A DNA stretch of 64,000 nucleotides from the NCBI GenBank assembly GCA_022539475.1, contig VCMS01000189.1:62001-126000 (forward strand), in the 5' to 3' direction. Source of the DNA: Gracilaria domingensis. Its lineage: Eukaryota; Rhodophyta; Florideophyceae; Gracilariales; Gracilariaceae. Position numbers and translations under genes: made by a program. The first letter of the stretch is position 1; the number at the start of each line of letters is the position of its first letter. Shown here in pieces: positions 50,524 to 60,331 of this stretch. The notes below the pieces were generated by a model. That model was not told the DNA's origin. It did not search any database and saw only the letters and a list, made by a program, of their open reading frames with translations.

Positions 50524-53500
50524 TCAGCTTGTTTTTTCATAAGAACACATTCCAAGTGCACGATTCTTGAGCTCTCGCTTCTTGCTCGAATAGAGAAAAT
50601 CCTGCAGAAGTCCAGGAAGATCTTCATAAATGTTCCCCAGTGGCTCCCAGGTTCTGTCTTCGTCGTCGGGCAAGCCTTCCCACTCAATCAGAATTTCAAT
50701 ACCACTCGGTCCATCTCTGATATCATGGAGTGACCTGGCGGTCTGTATCTCTGTCTCGTTTGTTCGAGCATATTCCAGCAAGGCTGGATCCACTTCGGCG
50801 CCATCCATATCTGCGCGATACAGAATGAGACGTGATACGTGCACTAGTTGCCTCTTATGGTCAATGAGGTCTTCGACTTCGAAAACCCATCCATTCTTGG
50901 TGGCAACCACTCGACGAGGGCCTCTCCATTGAAATTGGAGTTTGTGCTTTCGCTTTGAGCGTGCTTCGCGAACTAAAACAAAACTTCCTACATCAATGTC
51001 GTTTCGTACCACATTGGTCTTGCGATTATGACGCTCAATTTGCCTCTTACGACTTTTGCTGACATTGGTGACAACCTTTTTGTGCATGTCTACAAGGGCG
51101 TTTTGTAGCTCATCAATGCTCAGAATTTGTCGCATGCGTAGTTCATCTTGAGTTGTTGCATGTAGGAATTGCGGAACAGGCCATGCTCGCATGAGTGGTC
51201 TCACGGGAACGTGTCCTGTAAAAACCTCCAAAGGTGTGCGGTAAATACCTGGACTGTCCGAAGAACGTAAGCCAAGTCGCTTAAGCGGTGCGTGATTAAG
51301 AACACTCTGTACACTCTCGGCAACTCGGGGCCAATCCTTTGGGTTCATCTGCCATTCAGACAGAAGAGCCTTACAGACTCGTAACACCTCTCGGCAGACT
51401 CGCTCCACTGAGCCATTACTCCAAGGGCAATAAGCTGTTGTGAAGTAGTGTGAGTAGTGGAACTCTTCAGATAGAAGATGAAGTAACTGATTCTTAAAAT
51501 GAGCACCTTGATCAGTTACAAGCCATTCCCAGCCGCCGAATGAAGCGATCCACATGCTCAAGGCTTCCGCAACTGCTGCGCTATCTGCTTTTGTGCATGG
51601 CCAGAGCCACACATAAGATGACAGATCGTCACGAATTATCAATATGTACTCCTGTGTTGTGTTGCTTTGTCCCATGTACAGGAAATCACAGTGAAGTACT
51701 TCATTAGGCCTTGATGCGTGCAATGCACTTCCGAACGGTCGTGGAATACGCAAACCACTTCTAGAAATTAAGCAGTGTATACATCCTTTCACAAAATGTT
51801 GGACGTCTACCTTCTGTGTCTTCCAGAAAACGTGCTCTTTTAGAACACTAAGGGTTGCATCCACTCCGCGGTGGCCGCCCATGTCACAATGGGCGATGAC
51901 TATAAACTTCAACTTTAGCTCTGGGGCGTTGTTTGGCAGCAGGAGAGCCCCTCCTACTGTCCAAATCTTGGTTTCATCGTCCCAGACTTGATTCTCACAG
52001 TAGTTTGCGCATAGGCGTGCCTCAACTTGGGCTTGTCGCACGCAATCAATCGTAGGCCACAAAAATTCGTTTGGTGTTGGAACGATATGTTTCGCTCTCA
52101 CGATTAGACTGTGTACTGAACCTAAAACTTGATGGCGTGTTCTATACGACTTCGTCCATCGTGTGAGCATGTCAGCAAAAAAGTTGTCATCTCCATTGAT
52201 ATGTCCAATGTGATAATCGAATCGCGCCAGAAACAAAGCCCAGCGTTGAACCTTTGTGATCACATGGCGTCCAAGATTAGGCTCAAAGGCCTGAGGATTG
52301 AAAATGAATAATAGATTTCGATGGTCTGTGAACACGTACACGGGATTCTCTCCCAGAAACATGTAGTCCAACTTTCGGAAAACCTGGTAGATAGCGTATG
52401 CTTCTTTTTCAGGTGTACTCCAACGCTGTTGCGCACTCGAAAATGCTTGTCCAACGAATGCCAAAGGCTCATGATTTTGTTCATGTAGTGGCTTATGAAA
52501 CTCGGCAGTTGGAACTTGGGTTACTACTCCTGACCAATATTTCTCAGAAGCATCTGTCAGAACACAGATCGTGTGGTCTGCTTTAGGATAAGATAAACAT
52601 ACTGCATCGCGTATTCGTTCTTGCAGTGCGCTGAAAGCTTCTTCGTGCTTTGAATCCCATCCAAGATCCTTCAAAGCAATGCGTTGCACAGACCTTTTCG
52701 TGCGCTTCCCTGAAACACTGTATGCTTTCTCTAGTACCTCAGTCAGTGGCGTCAGGAGCCTAATTGAATCAGGTATGCACTGTGACATCCACCGTATGCA
52801 ATGGATGAATTCACATAGTTCTGCTGCGCTTCGGGGAGAGTCAATGTCTTTCCAGGCTTCTACTCGAATTGGATCCAGACGATATCCAGACTCATTAATT
52901 ACCCGCCCGCACCATTTCACCTCTTTCTCAAAGAAAGAGCTTTTCTTGATAGAAATAAACAAACCCTTCTCTACACAGATCTGAAAGAAACTCTCCAGCA
53001 CGTCCAGCAGCGTTTCTTCGTCCGTCGCGTAGAGAATGAAGTCGTCAATCCACAGTTTGAAGTTTTCTTGTAGAGAGGCAAACGCTGTCTGAACACATCT
53101 CTGAAAATGTGGCACTGCATTAGTAAGCCCCATAAGCACTCTTCGTGAGGAAAATATTCCTGTTGGACTGATTACGCCGCATTTGTCGTAAGAATCGGGA
53201 TCCAGAGGCACTTGCCAGTATCCCGAAACAAAATCGATCACTGCGAACACTTTGCTTCCTGCGAAGTCATGAATCTCCGATTCTACATGCGGCATTGGCC
53301 ACACAATCTTCTCTGTAGCTGAGTTAATTGGCCGTAAATCAACGGTCATTCTGAACTTCGCTTTAGAGCTAGGCTTTGCGACTACCAAAGGAGCTGCTAG
53401 CCACTTTGCCTCAGGATACGGCATCATGAAGTTCATTTCCACGAGCCTGTTGATAAATGCATCTAGAAATACCCGTTGGGCAGGAGGGTATCTGCGCGCT

Positions 53501-53613
53501 TTCACCTTAATTGGCTTCCGTTCTTTATAGGTTTCTATTCGTAACGGAGGAAAGCTGGCTGGGGGCGACTTACCCAGCCTTAGTCGAAAATTTGCTTGTA
53601 CTTGTGAAAGCAA
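50524..53613 (-). CDS. Ty3/Gypsy pol: reverse transcriptase, RNase H, integrase, chromodomain-like end
   Basis: Retroelement polyprotein of about 1029 codons. In order: reverse transcriptase (VDLRPINSATEKI, FVSGYWQVPL, the catalytic WIDDFILYA), RNase H (VLTDASEKYWSGVV, YVFTDHRNLLF), integrase with its His/Cys zinc motif (HCDMGGHRGVD to CIHCL) and the DDE core (DFLYMGQS, VTDQGAHFKN), and a C-terminal chromodomain-like segment (IEILIEWEGLPDDEDRTWEP). This is the layout of Ty3/Gypsy chromoviruses. Part of the element at 50287-55448. Confidence 0.95.
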   Translation of the reverse strand: MLSQVQANFRLRLGKSPPASFPPLRIETYKERKPIKVKARRYPPAQRVFLDAFINRLVEMNFMMPYPEAKWLAAPLVVAKPSSKAKFRMTVDLRPINSATEKIVWPMPHVESEIHDFAGSKVFAVIDFVSGYWQVPLDPDSYDKCGVISPTGIFSSRRVLMGLTNAVPHFQRCVQTAFASLQENFKLWIDDFILYATDEETLLDVLESFFQICVEKGLFISIKKSSFFEKEVKWCGRVINESGYRLDPIRVEAWKDIDSPRSAAELCEFIHCIRWMSQCIPDSIRLLTPLTEVLEKAYSVSGKRTKRSVQRIALKDLGWDSKHEEAFSALQERIRDAVCLSYPKADHTICVLTDASEKYWSGVVTQVPTAEFHKPLHEQNHEPLAFVGQAFSSAQQRWSTPEKEAYAIYQVFRKLDYMFLGENPVYVFTDHRNLLFIFNPQAFEPNLGRHVITKVQRWALFLARFDYHIGHINGDDNFFADMLTRWTKSYRTRHQVLGSVHSLIVRAKHIVPTPNEFLWPTIDCVRQAQVEARLCANYCENQVWDDETKIWTVGGALLLPNNAPELKLKFIVIAHCDMGGHRGVDATLSVLKEHVFWKTQKVDVQHFVKGCIHCLISRSGLRIPRPFGSALHASRPNEVLHCDFLYMGQSNTTQEYILIIRDDLSSYVWLWPCTKADSAAVAEALSMWIASFGGWEWLVTDQGAHFKNQLLHLLSEEFHYSHYFTTAYCPWSNGSVERVCREVLRVCKALLSEWQMNPKDWPRVAESVQSVLNHAPLKRLGLRSSDSPGIYRTPLEVFTGHVPVRPLMRAWPVPQFLHATTQDELRMRQILSIDELQNALVDMHKKVVTNVSKSRKRQIERHNRKTNVVRNDIDVGSFVLVREARSKRKHKLQFQWRGPRRVVATKNGWVFEVEDLIDHKRQLVHVSRLILYRADMDGAEVDPALLEYARTNETEIQTARSLHDIRDGPSGIEILIEWEGLPDDEDRTWEPLGNIYEDLPGLLQDFLYSSKKRELKNRALGMCSYEKTS

Positions 53614-55184
53614 TCTTCTAGGCGAGCCTGTCCGGCTTCCGAAAGTCCATTAGACTTTGCAACAGAATGAGCTTTCTCCATTGCGCGGCAGACATCCTCT
53701 TCAGAGTCCTCACCTACATCTAAGTAGATTTCATCCTCATCATTGTCATCATCCTGATCAGGCATGCCGTGCATGACAGCTTGAGTCGACACGAGAGACA
53801 CTTTGTTAATATCTTGATCTCGTTCTAAGTCGAGTTTGGTAGATGCATATAAGATCGGTATGTCGACGTCTGCGCCCACACGAGACATTGCAGCTGTCAG
53901 AAGTACACGGTTGTTCAATCCAAGTGCATTCAACAGCTGCCTGCCGATCACAATACCAGATGTGCACTCGTTGGCAACAAGCCAATCAACGTTGCGTAGC
54001 ATCATAGTTTTGCCGTGACGAATCTCTAAGGAGACATCTGCGGTAACGCGCCAGTCGCATGTAATTGGCGGAGCATTCTTGTTGTAAACATCAAATGTCG
54101 CTTGTCGACCCAATTTATGAACCGCCTTTACACCATCACCTTTCTTAAGCTCTTCATAGAACTGTTTCGGCATGATGTTAGCAGACGCGCCTTGATCCGC
54201 AGTTACTTCCGACTCCAATTTTCCATGACAGAAGTATGCATCAAAAACCGTTGAGGAACGCTGTTCATCGCCGCCTACTTTCTTGACAGACTGATTTTCA
54301 GAGCGTTTCTCCTTAGAGTCCTTATACTTCTTGAGGAAGGCTTTCTTTTCTTCTGCCGTAGACTTTGGACACTTGTTAATGTAATGCCTCTCTCCACTGC
54401 ATTTGGCCTTATTCCAGCATAAAGGAACTTCCTTGCGAGGACGAGTAGATCTTTGATCTTCATTTCCGTCTCGTTTACGTTTGCCTGTTGCATGCGTATT
54501 TATCGGCATTATAGATTCATTGATGACGTCTTTGCTATTGCGCTGAACATACTCAAATTTGTCAGCCTCTTCAGCTAGACGGCGCACATATGCACCAAAA
54601 TCTTTTTTGTGAAGACCAGCATGTGATTCAATCCGGAGTATTCCTTCCATATGCTCCTGGAAGCGTCTGGGCTTTACTCTCTCTCGAATATGCTTTATGG
54701 CTACTTCGGGGTTCTTCGTTATTGCTTCAGAATAACCATGATCTCGTAAGGCGTTTCTGTAGTTCACGACTAAATTGTACACGCGACCTTCGGCGTCATC
54801 AATTGTCATGTCCATCTTGACGTCTTTTACGATTTTGTCCCAGTGATCCAAACGGATTCTGTTCTGAGCAATCTTGGATTTCTCCGTAAGACAGGCCTTG
54901 ATCATATCATCAGTGACATCATCTATCGAATCTGCGTCAATGAACCTGCCTTCGAGCATGGTTTCCATTACAGTTTCGGTGATGCTCATCTTCCATGATG
55001 CGGGAATAACATTGAGGCCCTCTTTGTTTTTCTCTGCAATCTGCTCTTCATATCGTTTACGCTTACGCATAAATTGGGCGATAGATGAAACATCGATCTG
55101 CTTCAACTGAGGAGCCTCAATTCCAACGACTGTTGTTTGTTGGACATGAGCGTCAGTGTCCGTAGTTTCTTCCGTTTGCGTCAT
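53580..55184 (-). CDS. Ty3/Gypsy gag-protease
   Basis: Starts at ATG 55184 (MTQTEETTD), about 534 codons. The N-terminal part is helical and charged like a capsid. A Cys/His knuckle-like motif (CWNKAKCSGERHYINKC) is followed by Lys-rich sequence, then an aspartic protease-like segment with the DQGASANIM active-site block. The C-terminus is acidic (DQDDDNDEDEIYLD). Part of the same element. Confidence 0.9.
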   Translation of the reverse strand: MTQTEETTDTDAHVQQTTVVGIEAPQLKQIDVSSIAQFMRKRKRYEEQIAEKNKEGLNVIPASWKMSITETVMETMLEGRFIDADSIDDVTDDMIKACLTEKSKIAQNRIRLDHWDKIVKDVKMDMTIDDAEGRVYNLVVNYRNALRDHGYSEAITKNPEVAIKHIRERVKPRRFQEHMEGILRIESHAGLHKKDFGAYVRRLAEEADKFEYVQRNSKDVINESIMPINTHATGKRKRDGNEDQRSTRPRKEVPLCWNKAKCSGERHYINKCPKSTAEEKKAFLKKYKDSKEKRSENQSVKKVGGDEQRSSTVFDAYFCHGKLESEVTADQGASANIMPKQFYEELKKGDGVKAVHKLGRQATFDVYNKNAPPITCDWRVTADVSLEIRHGKTMMLRNVDWLVANECTSGIVIGRQLLNALGLNNRVLLTAAMSRVGADVDIPILYASTKLDLERDQDINKVSLVSTQAVMHGMPDQDDDNDEDEIYLDVGEDSEEDVCRAMEKAHSVAKSNGLSEAGQARLEDCFHKYKQIFD

Positions 55185-55230
55185 GTTGCTACACAAAGAT
55201 TCGTATATCCTTTTCCAGAAAAGTTATAAC

Positions 55231-55448
55231 TATGCGGATCTACGCCTCTATGCGCAACGCGAAGAAGAAAGCAATGGCCACACTGATCGGTAAGGATCCT
55301 CGTCCTCCTCCGATCGCGTTTTTTGGCTTTATTAGCATAAGTAAAGTTCTTCAAGTTCTTCTAATTCGAAGCTGCTGACACTGTCGCCACGGCGCAGCAA
55401 CACTTCTTTTAACAATCTCAAACTCATATAGTGCTCTGGGGTGTTATA
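55231..55448 (-). repeat. LTR (5' LTR of the element)
   Basis: Second 218 bp LTR. Just inside it (55208-55223) is CTTTTC-CA-GAAAAG, a short palindrome in the place where a primer-binding site is expected. Confidence 0.92.
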
Positions 55449-55453
55449 GTTAT
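55449..55453. repeat. Target-site duplication, right copy (GTTAT)
   Basis: Matches 50282-50286. Confidence 0.8.
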
Positions 55454-56078
55454 TTCGGCTAAAACATGTCAAGAAGAACGCTATTACAGATAACGTACAT
55501 AAGACATTGCGTAAGATTCCTTTTCAAAATGATGCGTTGTATATGCTCTTGGGCATGTAAGCCAAAGCGAATTTACAGCTTTTGCAACTTGATTAATATT
55601 CGGGCCTTTCAAAAGGTGCAGGAGAATTAGTACAACAGCAAGCCGCGTCATTGCATGTTATGCGCAATGCAATCGAAATAAGGGCAACTTAAAAACCCAG
55701 ATGGCAGTGAATTACTGCGGAAAGGAGCACGTTGCTCATTAAGGTGCTCAAGCTACACTCTGTTGCGTAAGAGATATATTCAGGCCATGCCTGGAACAGT
55801 TTGATTTAAGGCGGCAACATGGGGCTTTCCCCTTGCTTATCTCGTCCGTGACTGCGCAAGGCTTTAACGTTTTCAACACAGATCAATGGCTACGCTGGGT
55901 CCCGGAACGAAATCACCAAGGTGTCAGCGCCGCTTGTTTGCGATATGCTCTAAATCAAAGAAGGCGTGCAGTTGTGCGAGTTCATGAACTGTATAAAGAG
56001 GTTGCACTGCTTCGAAGATGACATGAAACACCCCATAGCATGTCCACGTCAGGCTTGCACCAATAATTGAAGGCAATC
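55454..56078. other. Region upstream of GTPase member 4
   Basis: 625 bp with no gene recognised; presumably the promoter of the plus-strand GTPase. Before the retroelement arrived, this joined the 212 bp left of 50282 to make one divergent promoter of about 0.83 kb. Confidence 0.45.
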
Positions 56079-57179
56079 ATGAGTGCGCCAAACTCCGTTA
56101 GCGGAGACCATTCGCCACAAGTGGCTAGTGAGAATGGTAATAGTGATAATGGACAGGATGAAAATGGTAACGACTCGCAAAACCCCGCATGTGAAATCGA
56201 AGAAGAACGGCGTGTCGATGAAGACAATGGAGAACCGTGTCCTCCCGAAACTTCAACGAGCGCTTGTCCAGACGGAGAAGACAAGAATCAGGGAGCCAAC
56301 TCTTCTGATTTAGATGGAGAAGGAGAACCTCTGCCCGACAAGGAAGAAGAGGAAGCTGGTAAGGGAGACATTCAAGAGAACGGCTGCAGTTCTCCTTCGA
56401 AAGAATGTACGAAGATTGTTCTCTTCGGTAACCCAGGTTGTGGGAAGTCAACAATTCTTAACACCTTAGTTGGTGCTGAAGTATTTGAGTCGGGTATATC
56501 TATTGGTTCTGGACTAACGAAAAAGATGAAATCCCACAAAAAGGGTAAATTTGAATTCGTAGATACTCCTGGACTGTACGATATTGATGGGCGAGAAGAA
56601 GCAGCAAGTGAAATCTCAAAAGCGCTGATTGGAGACGTGAAACTTATTTTCGTTTTTACCCTTGAGGCTGGTAGAGTGCATCCGGTAGACATGACTTGTT
56701 TGGAAATTGTTCTTCTTGCCATTGAGAAGCACAGTATTGACGTTCATGGTAAGTTCTCGATTATCATTAACAAATGTGACGTGAAGAACCACGAATATAT
56801 AACTAGCAAAAGCAAAAAAAGCAACGAAGAGCTGGAAAACAATTTTCACATCATGAGAAACTGTTCCGAAATCTTATCTGTGGCTTTTGAGCAAGAGGCT
56901 TCGGGGAAGAGAAACGTACAGTTACGTGAAGGCGAGGTAAAAAAAGAACTCCACCAGCTTGTGGAAGACACACCCACAATTCGGCTTTCGAGCGACGTTC
57001 CAGTTTCTTTGGATATTGAGTCGTACGACAAACGAATTGAAGAGCTGGTTGAAAAGATTAATGAGGCTCGTGCAAAACAACAACAATCAAAACACGAGGA
57101 GTCTCCGAAGAAAAAATTTATGAAACAAATGAGCGTTTTGCGAAGCAAGCTTCCCAAGAAAGAGGTCGCAAAGCACTGA
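56079..57179 (+). CDS. P-loop GTPase with acidic N-terminal extension and basic coiled-coil tail (cluster member 4)
   Basis: The start is ATG 56079 (MSAPNSVSGDHSP), giving 366 residues. Residues 1-110 are a highly acidic, disordered extension rich in Glu, Asp, Asn and Ser. The GTPase core follows: G1 GNPGCGKST, switch I SGISIGSGLTKKM, G3 DTPGLYD and G4 NKCDVK, with LIFVFTLEAGRVHPVDM as the shared core. Instead of a glycine zipper the C-terminus is a charged helix (EELVEKINEARAKQQQSK) ending in a Lys-rich tail. The P-loop differs (GCGKST against GVGKSA/F). It is probably a divergent paralogue with a soluble or nucleic-acid/acidic-membrane-binding end. Confidence 0.8.
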   Translation: MSAPNSVSGDHSPQVASENGNSDNGQDENGNDSQNPACEIEEERRVDEDNGEPCPPETSTSACPDGEDKNQGANSSDLDGEGEPLPDKEEEEAGKGDIQENGCSSPSKECTKIVLFGNPGCGKSTILNTLVGAEVFESGISIGSGLTKKMKSHKKGKFEFVDTPGLYDIDGREEAASEISKALIGDVKLIFVFTLEAGRVHPVDMTCLEIVLLAIEKHSIDVHGKFSIIINKCDVKNHEYITSKSKKSNEELENNFHIMRNCSEILSVAFEQEASGKRNVQLREGEVKKELHQLVEDTPTIRLSSDVPVSLDIESYDKRIEELVEKINEARAKQQQSKHEESPKKKFMKQMSVLRSKLPKKEVAKH

Positions 57180-58839
57180 GTTGACATTATTCTATGCCAA
57201 TGTTTAGGCATTAGCCCATCGTAAAGTACGGATTTCGAAACAGTCAATCAGAAAAATATGTGTATGTCAACCAATGAGCAACCAGTTTGTGAAAATTAAA
57301 ACTTCTCCAAGGAAATGTTATTTCTTCCAAAGTATAGAGAATTTTGTTCTGTGGTTTCGGAAACGTATAAGAACTTTGTCTCGACTTCAGACGTGCTCTC
57401 ATACACTCCTCGTAAGGATTCTCTGAACACGACCTAAGCAAGAATGTTTTTTTAATTTTAAATTTGGCTCAATCAAAATTTGATCTCAAATGAAGAAAGA
57501 AAGGGGTTTTCAAAATTTTTCTTGGTGCGAGCATAAACTTCAAAAAAATGTAAACTTATCATAAAAATATTACAAAACAAAACTATGCTTTTGTGCAAGG
57601 GTTGTTGTTAAAGTAGATTTTCCAAAAAGTATTTTAGATTTTCGAGAAACGAAAAAGTGGATTTATTTGAACGGGAGTGAGCGGAAATATGATCTAATCA
57701 GCGATGACTTGAAATATCTGCATGCACTGGATTTATCACCGCTTCGCCGCTGTCGCTCGGCGTCGTCGTCTTCGATCGCGTCTTGCTTCGCTCTCACATT
57801 GTGAGATCGACTGCGACTGATCTCTCTTTTCAATTTCATCTCTCTTTGCAGACGTCCGCTGCATCGCGCAACGCCGGTCAGAAACACAATCCTACTGTCC
57901 AGACTGATCATACTGCAGCTTCTTTCGCTTTCTGGACGCGATTTGCAGACTGCTAACTATCGTAACTTACCATCCCTATCTTTGTCTCGTCTATGCTCTG
58001 CGCAACTCAGTACAGATAACATCGTTAAAGAAATGATCAGGACCTCATACGTTTTTGTTCTCTGGTTGGTCTTTCGTTTGCCCACGTGGTTTGTTTGCGC
58101 TATACACGTTTTAACTGTGGTTATCGAGTCAATCTTCCCTATATTTTCTGTACTTTTTGGTGACTATTTGTATCATTAACGTTGCAATACATGCAACAGA
58201 GCGGCTCCGATCTAACGAGTCATCGCTGTTTGGGCGGGAGCAGTGCTGCTCTGGTCAGGCACATTGAACGCATATGGTCCTGCCGTGCGGTGTAGCAGAA
58301 CATGATGGGTGGTGCCCGCTCTGTGTCTCCCACCTTACCAAAACTTCAAGATCTTCTGAGAGCGCTCCGACAGTGATGAATAAAGAACGTATTACAGCAT
58401 TAGCCCATTTCTACTGTTATCGTTTGATTTTCTGTAGAACTAGTCTTTTCGGCAGTATGGTACATGTGGACGCCATTTTCCGTAATCAAACAGAACGGCA
58501 CGGGTGGTGGAAAACCCAAGGAGAGCAACACAACAAATGTTCGAGAGTACCAGCCTAAACGGCGGAAGATAATACGGTAGCTCTGCGATAAACGCAACAG
58601 ACGCACAACAGAACTGAAGCCACATGGCCTGTCTCAATGTTCACGTCGAGACTAGTAACTGACAACAGAGACGCATGCCAAGTAGCTAGTAGATGCACCG
58701 CACAACCCAAGTTCAAGGGGAGAACAAAGGCGTCGGTACGATGGGAATCGTTGCAGTGTGTGTGGTATAACCGATCGGTGCGAGCTGCTAGTGGGGAGCC
58801 CTGCGTGGGCTCGACCCGGCGGAGGAGTGAAACGCGTGA
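57180..58839. other. Intergenic region, no gene recognised
   Basis: About 1.7 kb, AT-rich at first, with only short ORFs. It separates the GTPase island from the motif-rich retroelement region. Confidence 0.45.
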
Positions 58840-58898
58840 CACCTAATAGGTCGGCAGCACCCGCCGTTGCCTATAGTGCACGGTGACCAAGTGGTAAA

Positions 58899-58931
58899 TA
58901 CGCCTGCACTGGTGTGCGGCAGGCACGTATA
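58899..58931. other. Stem-loop near the left end of the motif-rich region
   Basis: ATACG-CCTGC pairs with GCAGG-C-ACGTAT, with a small bulge, around the loop ACTGGTGTGCG. It could form in RNA or DNA; its role is unknown. Confidence 0.6.
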
Positions 58932-59159
58932 ACCCTCGAGGTCAGCAAAACTATTAGAGGACTACTAGACTTACCAATTGGTGACTGTAGAACCGAACTG
59001 GTGTCAAATTAGCCTAGTTGGTGCTTGAGTTTACCATTTGGTGTGGGAGGTTGGCGTCTCGGGGGTTTAGTACACCCGAGCGCCCCTCCGGCTCTCACGG
59101 GCCTAGTGCCACGTGGGCCACCGGGAGGTGCATTTGTGGTGCACCACCCCGGCCACATA

Positions 59160-59220
59160 TCTACACTACCTAGTAAATATTAATTCTAAATTAACGAAAA
59201 TAGACTAATTAGTCCTTGTC
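59160..59220. other. AT-rich block inside GC-rich element sequence
   Basis: About 55 bp of A/T-dominated sequence (TAAATATTAATTCTAAATTA) flanked by GC-rich DNA with CCACGTGG palindromes on both sides. A hairpin (GGTGCA/TGCACC) lies just to its left at about 59127-59145. It may be a promoter or LTR regulatory block. Confidence 0.4.
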
Positions 59221-60331
59221 CAAGCCTGCGCTTGCGCGTCCCACGTGGTACAGTAGACACACGTGCCCGGGAGCCCGTGACGTCACCACTTGGTCTTGTA
59301 GAGCCCCCGTTGATCTGGCCGAGCTATACTACAGACCCCCCTCCTACCGACAGGCACGCCCCGTGGCTGCGAAGTTCCCACGGCGTTTGCCGCCTTTTCA
59401 CCAAACGGTCGTCGGCGCGCATCGCCTGGCGCACGGCGCGTCTCGCGATGACGCGAAGATGGCGCGGTGCACGGCGCGGTTCGCCACATGCACTGCAGCG
59501 CCATTACCCACGCCGCCGTACCCCCTGTGGTAGGCGCGACCGTACCTTACATCCCTCGTGGTATTGGAACGCGAAACCGCGAACCGCGACCATTCAGGTT
59601 GATCTTGTCGCGCGCCTGGTACCACGTGGTTGTCTTCGCCTCTTCGGTCCCTCCCGGAGGAGTCCGCCACTCCATCTTCCCCTATCCGTCCTCCCCCTGG
59701 GCGGGTTAGTCCCGGCTTACCAGTTGGTTTCGAGCCTCCCGTCGGTGGGGTTCGCAGTTGTCAACCGATCGGCACACCGCCCCCTCGTGGTGTCGCTCCT
59801 ATTCTTCGTGGGCCACTTGGTCCCGTGCCGTACTGAGGTGATACCTCGTTGGTTCCGACACGTACTGTTTCTCTGCTTGAGTGAGGGCGCCACTGGGGTG
59901 TCGTTGCCTTGGGCGGCCGCGTCGAGGGTGAGGAGACTCCTGCCCGTGGCTCTTCAGACTTCGTGACCGTACCGGTGCTGACGCCGTTTCTACCTAGTGG
60001 TCTGCCTCATCGTGGTGTTCAGGCTTGATTCAGGTCCAGCCGAGGGGTTTACCCGACTGCGCGGCGTTCAGCGCCCCTCCACCTGGTTCCTCGCGGTCTC
60101 CTTCCGTCCCTTAGGTTCCCTCTGGGGTGGTTGTGACCTCCCTTGTTCACGGAACCCGTCCAGCCGGCGCACAACCCTGGTCATTTTCACGGTGTGTCGG
60201 CTCGCTCGAGCGGCGTGCCCGTTCTCTGTGACCCTTCAGGTCTCATCTAGTCATCCAATTGGTGGTGTTCCCCCTCTCGGTTGGTATCCTCCGTGGCACG
60301 CTCTCGCTCCAACTCGCGCCTTTTATACCTC

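Larger units (their letters stand above)
50287..55448 (-). mobile_element. Ty3/Gypsy LTR retrotransposon, looks whole and young
   Basis: A 5.16 kb element on the minus strand: 218 bp LTRs (50287-50504 and 55231-55448) that look identical by eye, two long overlapping reading frames for gag-protease and pol, and the duplication GTTAT on both sides. LTR ends on the sense strand are TATAAC...CGCATA, not the usual TG...CA. The chromodomain-like end of pol places it in the chromovirus branch. Identical LTRs imply a recent insertion. The two frames overlap by about 34 bases, consistent with the frameshift read-through many Ty3/Gypsy elements use. It sits between two outward-facing GTPase genes. Confidence 0.93.

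Noticed and set aside
58881-58960. tRNA-like segment (D-arm-like GACCAAGTGGTAAATACGCC)
   Set aside because: A hairpin forms, but there is no matching T-arm with TTCRANY and no acceptor pairing. The D-arm likeness comes from the ACCANNTGGT motif.
59232-59966. 244-codon plus-strand ORF left of the antisense ORF
   Set aside because: Arg/Pro/Leu-rich without domain-like patterns; overlapping frames are equally open. It is probably untranslated leader or LTR sequence.
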